Below are positions 46,495 through 54,472 of a stretch of DNA of 64,000 bases, piece by piece. The notes beneath the pieces are model-generated. The model was given only the letters and a program-made list of their open reading frames with translations. It was not told the DNA's origin and did no database searches. How positions within the stretch are numbered: position 1 is the first letter of the stretch; each line of letters begins with the position of its first letter. The stretch is taken from assembly GCF_026151165.2 (NCBI RefSeq), contig NZ_CP117849.1, positions 3,410,001 to 3,474,000 on the forward strand, in the 5' to 3' direction. A program made the position numbers and the translations under genes. Origin of the DNA: Cryobacterium sp. SO2. GTDB lineage: Bacteria > Actinomycetota > Actinomycetes > Actinomycetales > Microbacteriaceae.

Positions 46495-47018
46495 CGGGTG
46501 CTCCCGTCGCCTGTCGCAGGGATCCGCACCGTGCGCTCGGCCGCGTGCAGCAGGTCGCGCACACGGCCGTACCCCGGCAGGGTCGCGTCGGGGTCGATGT
46601 CGAGCCAGGGCGCAAGCACGAAGTCCCGTTCGGCCGCACGCGGGTGCGGCAGGGTGAGCCTGTCGTCGTCGATGTGGAGGTCTCCGACAGTGATCAGGTC
46701 GATGTCCAGGGTGCGGTCGCCCCAGTGTTCCTCGCGCACCCGGCCGTGGGCCGCTTCGATGGCGTTGACGGCGTCGAGCAGGGCGTGCGGCTCACCCTGG
46801 TACGTGGTCGTGACGACGAGGTTCAGGTAGGCAGGTGCGCTCAGGTCGATCCCGTCCGGTTTGACGGCAGCAGAGCCGTAGACGGGTGAGACGGCGATCA
46901 GGTCCACGCCGGGCAGGTCTGCGATGTCGCTCACCGCGGCGGCGAGAGTCGCCTCCCTGTCGCCGAGGTTGCTGCCGAGGGCCAGAACGGCCGTGCGGAC
47001 GCCGGCCAGCGCGGTCAT
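46491..47018 (-). CDS. folK: 2-amino-4-hydroxy-6-hydroxymethyldihydropteridine pyrophosphokinase
   Basis: A 175-residue HPPK that transfers pyrophosphate to the pterin before dihydropteroate formation. LALGSNLGDREATL near residue 12, the VSPVYGSAA loop, EEHWGDRTLDIDLITVGD with the magnesium-binding aspartates, and LPHPRAAERDFVLAPW are standard. It starts at ATG 47018 in an ATGA overlap with folB; the frame to 47288 duplicates folB out of phase and is rejected. Confidence 0.95.
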   Translation of the reverse strand: MTALAGVRTAVLALGSNLGDREATLAAAVSDIADLPGVDLIAVSPVYGSAAVKPDGIDLSAPAYLNLVVTTTYQGEPHALLDAVNAIEAAHGRVREEHWGDRTLDIDLITVGDLHIDDDRLTLPHPRAAERDFVLAPWLDIDPDATLPGYGRVRDLLHAAERTVRIPATGDGSTR

Positions 47019-47395
47019 GCCCGGCTCCGTTCGGCCCGGGTGCGTTCGATCTGAACCGAGACATCCGCGAACGGGATCTCGATGGGGGCCTGCGGCTTGT
47101 GCACGGTCACCAGCACCCGTTCGGCGGCGTCGTGCGCCAGCACCACATCGGCGATGCGTTCGGCGAGGGTCTCGATCAGGTCGACAGGGTCCCGGCGCAC
47201 GGCATCGGCCACCTCTACGGCGAGTTCGCCGTAGTGGATGGTGCGGGCCAGGTCGTCGCCGGACGCGGCCGCGCGGAAATCGAGCCACACGGTCACGTCG
47301 ATGACGAACTCCTGGCCGTTTTCGCGTTCGAAGTCGAAGACGCCGTGGTGTGCGGTGATCCGCAACCCGGTGAGGGTGATCGAGTCGGTGCTCAT
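47015..47395 (-). CDS. folB: Dihydroneopterin aldolase
   Basis: A 126-residue enzyme that cleaves dihydroneopterin to hydroxymethyl-dihydropterin. ITLTGLRITAHHGVFDFERENGQEFVIDV (key parts: the GVFDFER pterin glutamate), TIHYGELAVEVAD, LIETLAERIADVVL and VHKPQAPI are conserved. Length is normal. It overlaps folP by ATGA upstream and folK by ATGA downstream. Confidence 0.95.
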   Translation of the reverse strand: MSTDSITLTGLRITAHHGVFDFERENGQEFVIDVTVWLDFRAAASGDDLARTIHYGELAVEVADAVRRDPVDLIETLAERIADVVLAHDAAERVLVTVHKPQAPIEIPFADVSVQIERTRAERSRA

Positions 47396-48216
47396 GACCC
47401 TATTCTGGCCGAATCGACCCGGGCCAGCACATTGAGGGCGGTTCGGGTTCCCGCGACGTCGTGCACCCGCACGGCCCAGGCGCCGGCCTGCGCCGCGAGC
47501 ACGCTGAGCACGGCCGTGGGCAAGTCCCGGTCGAGTATGGCGGCGGTCTCCGGGAGCACACCGGCCAGGAAGCGTTTGCGGGAGGCGCCGACCATAACGG
47601 GCAGGCCGAGCGGCGCGAAGGCATCCAGTCGGGCGAAGACCTGCCAGTTCTGGTCGGCGTCCTTGCTGAATCCGAGGCCGGGATCCAGGATGATCTGGCT
47701 GCGGCCCACTCCGGCGGCCTCGAGCACGGCGACCCGCTCGGTGAGTTCGGCCACGACAGTGCCGACGACGTCGTCGTAGGTCGCCAGGCTGTCCATGGTT
47801 CCGGCGTGTCCGCGCCAGTGCATGGCGATGTACGGCAGGCCGGTGCGGGCGACCACGTCCGCCATGCCGGGATCGGCGAGTCCGCCGGAGACGTCGTTGA
47901 TGATGTCGACGCCGGCGTCGGCCGCGAGCAGGGCGGTCTCGGCGTTGAGGGTGTCGACGCTGGTCCTGATGCCCTGCCGCCGCAATTCGGCGATGACCGG
48001 CAACACCCGGTCCTGTTCCACCCGGGGCGGTACCCGGCCGGCGCCGGGCCGGGTGGACTCGCCGCCGACGTCGATGAGGTCGGCGCCGGAGTCGCGCAGG
48101 TCGATGGCGTGCCGTACCGCGGTCTCGGTGCTGGCCCACCGGCCGCCGTCGCTGAACGAGTCGGGGGTGACGTTGAGCACGCCCATCACGAGAGTGCCCT
48201 TGCCACCCTCGGTCAC
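47392..48216 (-). CDS. folP: Dihydropteroate synthase
   Basis: A 274-residue sulfonamide-target enzyme that joins p-aminobenzoate with the pterin. MGVLNVTPDSFSDGG, IDVGGESTRPGA, IINDVSGG, ILDPGLGFSKD and VMVGASRKRFL are the family loops, with VRVHDV near the end. The start GTG overlaps the folE stop (GTGA). Confidence 0.96.
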   Translation of the reverse strand: MTEGGKGTLVMGVLNVTPDSFSDGGRWASTETAVRHAIDLRDSGADLIDVGGESTRPGAGRVPPRVEQDRVLPVIAELRRQGIRTSVDTLNAETALLAADAGVDIINDVSGGLADPGMADVVARTGLPYIAMHWRGHAGTMDSLATYDDVVGTVVAELTERVAVLEAAGVGRSQIILDPGLGFSKDADQNWQVFARLDAFAPLGLPVMVGASRKRFLAGVLPETAAILDRDLPTAVLSVLAAQAGAWAVRVHDVAGTRTALNVLARVDSARIGS

Positions 48217-48782
48217 AGGGAACCGCCGATCAGGGCGATGATCTCCGACCGCGCCACCGGCTGGGCGAGTTCGCCGCGGGTGGCCATGGTGACGGTGCTG
48301 CTGTGCGCCTGGCGGGGACCACGGGTGGTGACGCAGCCGTGGCTGGCGTCGAGCACTACCAGGATGCCGCGGGGCGCGAGGCCGGTCTGCAGCGCGTCGG
48401 CGATCTCCTCCGTGAGCCGCTCCTGCAACTGCGGCCGTGCGGCGAGGGTCTCGACCACATTGGCCAGTTTGCCCAGTCCCACGATGCGCTCACCCGGCAG
48501 GTAGGCCAGGTGCGCCGTGCCGAGGAACGGCAGCAGGTGATGCTCGCAGACGGACCGGAATTCGATGTCGCGCACGAGCACGAGCTCTCCGGTGCGGTCG
48601 CCGACCGGCACGGTGTCGCGCAGGTGGTCGAGGGGGTCCTGGCCGAGGCCGGCGAAGAACTCGGCGTACGCCGACGCCACCCGCTGCGGGGTGCTCTCGA
48701 GGCCGGCCCGGCCGGGGTCCTCGCCGATGGCGGCGAGGATCTCGGCGACGGCCGCTTCGATGCGTGGCTGGTCGACTCCCAC
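48213..48782 (-). CDS. folE: GTP cyclohydrolase I
   Basis: A 189-residue enzyme that opens GTP to dihydroneopterin triphosphate, the first step of folate synthesis. Zinc and active-site parts are RSVCEHHLLPFLGTAHLAYLP, GLGKLANVVE and DASHGCVTTRGPRQ. I start at GTG 48782 (VGVDQPRIEAAV), ten bases after the ftsH stop; a start at 48854 would add 24 unconserved residues and overlap ftsH by 62 bases. Confidence 0.95.
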   Translation of the reverse strand: MGVDQPRIEAAVAEILAAIGEDPGRAGLESTPQRVASAYAEFFAGLGQDPLDHLRDTVPVGDRTGELVLVRDIEFRSVCEHHLLPFLGTAHLAYLPGERIVGLGKLANVVETLAARPQLQERLTEEIADALQTGLAPRGILVVLDASHGCVTTRGPRQAHSSTVTMATRGELAQPVARSEIIALIGGSL

Positions 48783-48792
48783 GAGCGCCGTT

Positions 48793-50799
48793 CTACGCTG
48801 TTGCGGGGCGCGGTTTGCGGACCGGGGTGCGCTTGGGCTTGTCCGTGTCGCCACTGGAGATCACGCCGTCCGCTGCGGCACCGTCGATGGGTGCCTTCGG
48901 TGTGGGCATGTTGATCGGGGGCAGGTCCGACACGGGTCGCTTGTCGCTGGAGAGCCACTGCGGGCGCGGCGGCAGCTTTTCGACGCCGGCGAAGATCTCC
49001 ACCAGAGCGGTCTGGTCGAGTGTCTCGTGCTCGAGCAGCTTCGCGGCCAGGTCATCGAGGATCGCCCGGTTGGCGTTGATCACCGTGTAGGCCTCGTCGT
49101 GGGCGTTCTCGAGCAACTGGCGCACCTCGGTGTCCACCCGCTCGGCGAGCCGCTCGGAGTAGTCGCGCTGGTGGCCCACGTCACGGCCGAACATCATCTC
49201 GCCTGAGCCCGAACCGAGCTTGAGCGGTCCGACATCGGAGCTCATGCCGAACTCAGTGACCATCTTGCGGGCCGTGGCGGTGGCCTTCTCGATGTCGTTC
49301 GAGGCGCCGGTGGTGGGGTCGTGGAAGATGATCTCTTCGGCAACCCGGCCGCCCATGGCATAAGCGAGCTGGTCGAGCAGTTCGTTGCGGGTGACCGAGT
49401 AGCGGTCCTCGAGCGGCATGACCATGGTGTAACCCAGGGCACGGCCGCGCGGCAGGATGGTGATCTTGGTCACCGGGTCGGTGTTGCGCATGGCCGTGGC
49501 CACGAGCGCATGCCCGCCCTCGTGGTAGGCGGTGATCAGCTTCTCCTGGTCGCGCATCACCCGGGTGCGGCGCTGCGGGCCGGCCATGACGCGGTCCACG
49601 GCCTCATCGAGGGCGCGGTTGTCGATCAGCTGCGCGTTGGAGCGGGCCGTGAGCAGCGCGGCCTCGTTGAGCACGTTGGCCAGGTCGGCGCCGGTGAAGC
49701 CAGGCGTCTTGCGGGCGAGCACTTCGAGGTCGACACCGGCGGCCATCGGCTTGCCCTTGGCGTGCACCTCGAGGATGCGCTTGCGGCCGAGCATGTCCGG
49801 CGCATCCACGCCGATCTGCCGGTCGAAGCGCCCGGGGCGCAGAAGCGCGGGGTCGAGGATGTCGGGCCGGTTGGTGGCGGCGATGAGGATCACGTTGGTC
49901 TTGACGTCGAAGCCGTCCATCTCCACCAGGAGCTGGTTGAGGGTCTGCTCGCGCTCGTCGTGGCCGCCGCCCATGCCGGCGCCGCGGTGGCGTCCGACGG
50001 CGTCGATCTCGTCGACGAAGATGATGGCCGGGGAGTTCTCCTTGGCCTGCTGGAACAGGTCGCGCACGCGGCTGGCACCGACACCGACGAACATCTCGAC
50101 GAAGTCTGAACCGGAGATCGCGTAGAACGGAACGCCGGCCTCGCCGGCGACGGCGCGGGCCAGCAGGGTCTTACCGGTTCCGGGAGGGCCGTACAGCAGT
50201 ACACCCTTCGGGATACGGGCGCCGACGGCCTGGAACTTCGCGGGCTCCTTGAGGAAGTCCTTGATCTCCTGCAGCTCCTCGATGGCTTCGTCCGCTCCGG
50301 CGACATCGCTGAAGCTCACCTGCGGGGTCTCCTTGGAGACCAGCTTGGCCTTGGACTTGCCGAACTGCATGACCTTGTTGCCGCCGCCCTGCATGCCGGA
50401 GAGCATCAGCCAGAAGAAGGCACCGATCAGCAGCACGGGCAGCAGGATGCCGAGCAGCGACAGGAACCAGCTCGACTGGGGAACCTCGTCGGTGAAGCCG
50501 TCCTTCGGGTCGGCGGCCGTGACGGCGTTGACGACCTCTTCACCACGGGGAGCGACGTAGTAGAACTGCACCTGCTCGCCGTAGGTCGAATCCGCCTTGG
50601 TGAGGGTGAGGTCGACGCGTTGTTCGCCGTCGACGATCTTCGCCTCGGAGACCTTCCCGTCCTTCAGGAAATCCAGTCCCTGCTGGGTGGAGATCTCGCG
50701 GAAGCCCGACATGGTGAGGAGGCTCGACCCCACCCAGACGGCGATGACAGCCAGGATGATGTAGAGGAGCGGCCCGCGCAGAAGTTTCTTGACGTTCAT
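48793..50799 (-). CDS. ftsH: ATP-dependent zinc metalloprotease FtsH
   Basis: A 668-residue membrane protease. Two membrane segments (LLYIILAVIAVWVGSSLL and FLSLLGILLPVLLIGAFFWLML) flank a short extracytoplasmic domain; then the AAA module (Walker A GPPGTGKTLL, Walker B IIFVDEIDAVG, second region of homology ATNRPDILDPALLRPGRFD), and the zinc site TAYHEGGHALVA. The C-terminal tail is Pro/Lys-rich. I prefer ATG 50799 over GTG 50808 because TAGCCT (50809-50814) is a -10 box that would leave the GTG outside the message. Confidence 0.96.
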   Translation of the reverse strand: MNVKKLLRGPLLYIILAVIAVWVGSSLLTMSGFREISTQQGLDFLKDGKVSEAKIVDGEQRVDLTLTKADSTYGEQVQFYYVAPRGEEVVNAVTAADPKDGFTDEVPQSSWFLSLLGILLPVLLIGAFFWLMLSGMQGGGNKVMQFGKSKAKLVSKETPQVSFSDVAGADEAIEELQEIKDFLKEPAKFQAVGARIPKGVLLYGPPGTGKTLLARAVAGEAGVPFYAISGSDFVEMFVGVGASRVRDLFQQAKENSPAIIFVDEIDAVGRHRGAGMGGGHDEREQTLNQLLVEMDGFDVKTNVILIAATNRPDILDPALLRPGRFDRQIGVDAPDMLGRKRILEVHAKGKPMAAGVDLEVLARKTPGFTGADLANVLNEAALLTARSNAQLIDNRALDEAVDRVMAGPQRRTRVMRDQEKLITAYHEGGHALVATAMRNTDPVTKITILPRGRALGYTMVMPLEDRYSVTRNELLDQLAYAMGGRVAEEIIFHDPTTGASNDIEKATATARKMVTEFGMSSDVGPLKLGSGSGEMMFGRDVGHQRDYSERLAERVDTEVRQLLENAHDEAYTVINANRAILDDLAAKLLEHETLDQTALVEIFAGVEKLPPRPQWLSSDKRPVSDLPPINMPTPKAPIDGAAADGVISSGDTDKPKRTPVRKPRPATA

Positions 50800-50808
50800 G
50801 GTGGTCAC

Positions 50809-50814
50809 AGGCTA
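50809..50814 (-). promoter_or_regulatory. -10 box for ftsH
   Basis: TAGCCT on the minus strand ends 9 bases before ATG 50799, giving a leader of one to three bases. ftsH can thus be transcribed apart from tilS-hpt. Confidence 0.45.
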
Positions 50815-50885
50815 CCGCTCTCGTACTGGGGGAACACCGAGTGTTCGCCCAAAGGTGAACTGGAGGATGTCGTACGGCTGTGAAC

Positions 50886-51446
50886 CTACTCGCCGGTGGA
50901 GTACACGTGCGGAGCGAGCACGCCGACCGACCGCAGGTTGCGGTACTTCTCGGCGTAGTCGAGGCCGTAGCCCACGACGAACTGGTTGGGGATGTCGAAG
51001 CCCAGGTACTTCACGTCGATCTCGACGCGGGCGGCATCGGGCTTGCGCAGCAGGGCACAGATCTCCAGCGACGCGGGCCCGCGGGACTTGAGGTTGGCCA
51101 TCAGCCAGGACAGGGTCAGGCCGGAGTCGATGATGTCTTCGACGATGAGCACGTGGCGGCCGTGCAGGTCGGTGTCGAGGTCCTTGAGGATCCGCACGAC
51201 GCCGCTGGACTGGGTGCCAGAACCGTAGGAGCTGACGGCCATCCAGTCCATCGTGACCGGGTGCACCAGTTCGCGGGCCAGGTCGGCCATCACCATGACC
51301 GCGCCCTTGAGCACGCCCACCAGCAGCAGGTCCTTGCCGGCGTAGTCCGCTTCGATCTGCCGCGACATCTCGGCCAGGCGAGTGCGGATCTCGGCCTCCT
51401 CGATCAGGATTTCGGTGAGGTCGCCGTCAATGTCACGAGGTTCCAT
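50886..51446 (-). CDS. hpt: Hypoxanthine phosphoribosyltransferase
   Basis: A 186-residue purine salvage enzyme. The PRPP loop is VLIVEDIIDSGLTL, the flexible loop is MAVSSYGSGTQSSG, and VDVKYLG-like IDVKYLGFDIPNQFVVGYGLDY ends the active site. Length is normal. I start at ATG 51446 (MEPRDIDGDLTE); 14 bases overlap the tilS end. Confidence 0.95.
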   Translation of the reverse strand: MEPRDIDGDLTEILIEEAEIRTRLAEMSRQIEADYAGKDLLLVGVLKGAVMVMADLARELVHPVTMDWMAVSSYGSGTQSSGVVRILKDLDTDLHGRHVLIVEDIIDSGLTLSWLMANLKSRGPASLEICALLRKPDAARVEIDVKYLGFDIPNQFVVGYGLDYAEKYRNLRSVGVLAPHVYSTGE

Positions 51447-52464
51447 GGGAGCGGAAGGGTCCTTTGTTTTGAGTGTGTCGAGGAGCTGAAAAAACGAGCA
51501 TCCCCCCCTGCCGTTCCACTCTAACGCCTGGCAGGTCGAGCGCATTCTGCCCGTGCCAGTGCGTCACGAGCCGCGAGACGGCCAGCGTGTGGCTGCGTTC
51601 GAGGGACACACCGAACTCGCTGGCGACCACGTGGCGGATCATCCGCTGCCGGATGGCGGCCGGATTTGCGGCCAACGCTGCGACGGACACGCCGATGCCG
51701 GCCTCCGCCGGTTCGCAGATTTCCGGGGCGAGTTCGCGCACCAGGGCCTCGAGGGCGTCGGCGTCTTCGCGCAGGATCTCGGCCGTGCGGGCGAGTGCCT
51801 CGGCGATGCCGGGGCCGAGCTCGTCCTCGAGCACGGGGAGCACCCGTTCGCGCACCCGCACCCTGGCATACCGGGCATCGAGGTTCTGGGGGTCAGACCA
51901 GGCGTCCAGGCCGGCGTCCAGGCAGGCCTGCCTGGTCTGGGCGCGGCGGATGCCCAGCAGCGGCCGCCGATACGGCCCGCTGACCGCGGCCATGCCCTGC
52001 AGACTCGTGGCACCGGAGCCACGGGCCATGCCCAGCAGCACGGTCTCGGCCTGGTCGTCGAGGGTGTGCCCGAGGAACACGGCCACGGCCCCCGTGCCGG
52101 AGAGCGCGTGTTCGAACGCGGCGTAGCGCGCCGTGCGGGCGGCCGCCTCCGGTCCGTCGCCGCCGGCATCCGTCACGGTCACCGGAACGATCACAACCGG
52201 ATCGAGGCCGAGTCGCCTGGCCTGGTCGGCCGCGGCGGCGGCGACGGCGGCCGACCCGGCCTGCAGCCCGTGGTCGACGATCACGGCGCCGGCGGTGAGC
52301 CCCGCCCGCGGCGCCTCGAACGCCGTCGCCGCGGCCAGCGCCAGCGAGTCCGCTCCCCCGCTCAGGCCCACCAGCACCAGGCCCGCCTCCGGCAGGAGCT
52401 CACGCACGGCGCGGCGCATGTCGGCGATGGCCGGCGACAGGCGCGGGCGGCGAATGGACTCCAT
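51433..52464 (-). CDS. tilS: tRNA(Ile)-lysidine synthase
   Basis: A 343-residue ATP-pyrophosphatase that turns C34 of the AUA-reading tRNA-Ile into lysidine. The PP-loop is LVGLSGGADSLALAAA; FLGHTLDDQAETVLLGMARGSG and RRPLLGIRRAQTRQAC are typical. It lacks the longer C-terminal domain of the E. coli enzyme, as in other actinobacteria. ATG 52464 lies 6 bases after TAACGT. Confidence 0.93.
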   Translation of the reverse strand: MESIRRPRLSPAIADMRRAVRELLPEAGLVLVGLSGGADSLALAAATAFEAPRAGLTAGAVIVDHGLQAGSAAVAAAAADQARRLGLDPVVIVPVTVTDAGGDGPEAAARTARYAAFEHALSGTGAVAVFLGHTLDDQAETVLLGMARGSGATSLQGMAAVSGPYRRPLLGIRRAQTRQACLDAGLDAWSDPQNLDARYARVRVRERVLPVLEDELGPGIAEALARTAEILREDADALEALVRELAPEICEPAEAGIGVSVAALAANPAAIRQRMIRHVVASEFGVSLERSHTLAVSRLVTHWHGQNALDLPGVRVERQGGMLVFSAPRHTQNKGPFRSHGTS

Positions 52465-52468
52465 CCAG

Positions 52469-52476
52469 TAACGTTA
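52469..52476. promoter_or_regulatory. Palindromic -10 element shared by tilS and ppa
   Basis: TAACGTTA contains TAACGT on both strands. Leftward it ends 6 bases before the tilS ATG (leaderless). Rightward it would give a ppa leader of ~30 bases with the ribosome site AAGGGAG. Confidence 0.5.
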
Positions 52477-52509
52477 TCCGCAGACTTCGAATAAGGGAGA
52501 GAGACGGCC

Positions 52510-53001
52510 ATGGCCGAATACGACGCAGTCATTGAAATCCCACGCGGTAGCCGCAACAAGTACGAGGTGGACCACGAAACCGGTCGGGTCTACCTCGACC
52601 GGGTGCTGTACACGAGCTTCGTGTACCCCACCGACTACGGGTTCTTCGAGAACACCCTCGGGCTCGACGGCGACCCCGTCGACGTCCTGGTGCTCCTGGA
52701 CTTCCCGCTGTTCCCCGGCGTCGGCGTGTCCGTGCGCCCCGTCGGCGTGTTCAACATGACGGATGACGGCGGTTCAGACGCCAAGGTCATCGCTGTTCCC
52801 GCCGGCGACCCGCGCTGGGACCACATCCAGGATGTCACCGACATCCCGGAGTACACCCGCAAGGAGATCGAGCACTTCTTCGAGCACTACAAGGACCTCG
52901 AACCCAACAAGTGGGTCAAGACCGAGGGCTGGGGCGACGCCGCTGAGGCCGACCAGATCGTGCGAGACGGGCTCAAGAAGCTCGTCGAAGAGGGTCACTG
53001 A
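52510..53001 (+). CDS. ppa: Inorganic pyrophosphatase, soluble
   Basis: A 163-residue family I enzyme that drives biosynthesis by hydrolysing pyrophosphate. EIPRGSRNKYEVDHETG, the signature DGDPVDVLVLL with metal aspartates, and the DPRWDHIQDVTDIPEYTRKEIEHFFEHYKDLE helix are all normal. It is followed by a strong terminator. Confidence 0.97.
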   Translation: MAEYDAVIEIPRGSRNKYEVDHETGRVYLDRVLYTSFVYPTDYGFFENTLGLDGDPVDVLVLLDFPLFPGVGVSVRPVGVFNMTDDGGSDAKVIAVPAGDPRWDHIQDVTDIPEYTRKEIEHFFEHYKDLEPNKWVKTEGWGDAAEADQIVRDGLKKLVEEGH

Positions 53002-53026
53002 CCCGCACAGCACCGCTGAAACGACC

Positions 53027-53056
53027 GAAGCCGCGTCCCCTAGGGGACGCGGCTTC
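53027..53056 (+). terminator. Terminator between ppa and the NlpC/P60 gene
   Basis: GAAGCCGCGTCCCC and its exact complement (14-base arms) flank a two-base loop. It sits between convergent genes and can act both ways. Confidence 0.75.
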
Positions 53057-53080
53057 CGTCATTCTGCCGAACGGCGTCCG

Positions 53081-54472
53081 TCAGGACGGCCGGCCCACAT
53101 ACGGTGCCACCTGGCCGGGCGACCAGATGCTGTGCACCCGCACCGGCGCGGTGGGGTTGGGCGCTTCGAGGATCTGCCCGCCGCCGACGTAGATCGCCAC
53201 GTGGTAGTAGTCGCCGGGCACGCCCCAGAACAGCAGGTCACCCACCTGCACATTGGAGAGCGAGACGAGTTTTCCCTGGCTGGCCATGGTGTTGTACTGG
53301 TTGGTGGCGGAGTGCGTTCCAATGTAGATGCCGGCAGCGGCATACGCCGCCTTGGTCAGGCCGGAGCAGTCCCACACGTCGGGGCCGGAGCCGCCGAGCG
53401 CATACGCGTCGCCGAGCTGGGACTGCGCGAAGGCCACTGCGGTGGCCACGGCGGAGGCGCTCGGCGCGGCGGGGGCCGCGGGCGCCGGAGCCTCGATGGG
53501 CGTGGACCCGCCGGAGGCCGGCGCGCTGGCGGGCTCTTCTGCGGCCGGGGCCGCGGGAGCCGCCGGAGCGGCCGGAGCGGCAACGACGGGAGCCGCCGGA
53601 GCCGCGGGGGCAGCCGGGGTCTCCGGAACGGACTCGGCCGGTGGCTCGGCGGCGGCGGCCTCGGCGGCAGCGGCCTGCGCCGCGGCGAATGCGGCGGCAG
53701 AGGCGGCGGCATCCAGCCCGGTCTGGTACTCGCGTTCGACCTCGGCGGTGGTGTCCTTGAGCAACGCCAGCTGTTCGTACAGCTCGGCCGACTTCTTCAG
53801 CTCTACGTCAAGCGCCGCCTGGGCGCTCACCGCGGCGGCGTTCGCGGAGTCGTACTTCTCCTTGGATTCCACGGCCAGGCGCTTCCGCTCCGCGGTGGCC
53901 GCGGCGGCCTGGGCGATGAGGGATTCCGCGGTGTTCTTGTCCTGCACGGCCTGCCGGTAGATGGTCTCCGACTGCTCGCTGAGCTTGCTGGCGGTGCCGA
54001 GCTGGCTGAGCAGATCGTCTGCGGTGTTGCCGTTGAGGAAGAGGTTCAGCGAGAGGTCCTGGGCACCGGTCTTAGCCAGGTGCGCGGCGATCAGGCCGGC
54101 CCGCATCTTCGACGTGTCTGCGGCGGTCTGGGCGACGGCGGACTGCTTGTTGAGGCTGTCCTCGCGCGCTGTGGCCGCGTCGAGGTCGTCCTGCGTGATC
54201 CGATAGGCCTCAGCGGTCATCTGCGAAGCGCGCGACGCCGCCGAGGAGGACTCCTGCAGCCCGTCGAGCAGGCCGGTGAGATTCGTGATCTCCGTGGCCT
54301 TGGTGGCCTCACTCTCCTTGGCCTTGGCCACCTCGTCCCAGCTCGGGTAGTCCTCGTCGGCAAATGCCGGCGCGGCGACGCCGGCTGCGGCGGTCACGGA
54401 GCCGATCATCGCGGCGGACAACAGTGCTGCCGAGGTGCGCCGTGAGCGGCGGATGGGTGTGGTGTCAGCCAA
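53081..54472 (-). CDS. Secreted NlpC/P60 peptidoglycan endopeptidase with coiled-coil domain
   Basis: A 463-residue exported protein. Signal peptide (RRTSAALLSAAMIGSVTAAAGVAAPAFA region), helical coiled-coil domain (~40-265), a Pro/Ala-rich linker (~265-350), then NlpC/P60 with catalytic cysteine in VWDCSGLTKAAYAAAG and histidine in DYYHVAIYVGGG. It cuts peptide stems of the wall and is of the RipA/RipC type linked with daughter-cell separation. The start is TTG 54472 with GGGGAG six bases upstream, eight bases inside the M23 gene. The frame extending to 54667 lies inside that gene. Confidence 0.88.
   Translation of the reverse strand: MADTTPIRRSRRTSAALLSAAMIGSVTAAAGVAAPAFADEDYPSWDEVAKAKESEATKATEITNLTGLLDGLQESSSAASRASQMTAEAYRITQDDLDAATAREDSLNKQSAVAQTAADTSKMRAGLIAAHLAKTGAQDLSLNLFLNGNTADDLLSQLGTASKLSEQSETIYRQAVQDKNTAESLIAQAAAATAERKRLAVESKEKYDSANAAAVSAQAALDVELKKSAELYEQLALLKDTTAEVEREYQTGLDAAASAAAFAAAQAAAAEAAAAEPPAESVPETPAAPAAPAAPVVAAPAAPAAPAAPAAEEPASAPASGGSTPIEAPAPAAPAAPSASAVATAVAFAQSQLGDAYALGGSGPDVWDCSGLTKAAYAAAGIYIGTHSATNQYNTMASQGKLVSLSNVQVGDLLFWGVPGDYYHVAIYVGGGQILEAPNPTAPVRVHSIWSPGQVAPYVGRPS

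Noticed and set aside
53460..53710. Tandem DNA repeat in the NlpC/P60 gene
   Set aside because: It is an ordinary Ala/Pro-rich linker with irregular GCCGG-type repetition, common in secreted actinobacterial proteins.
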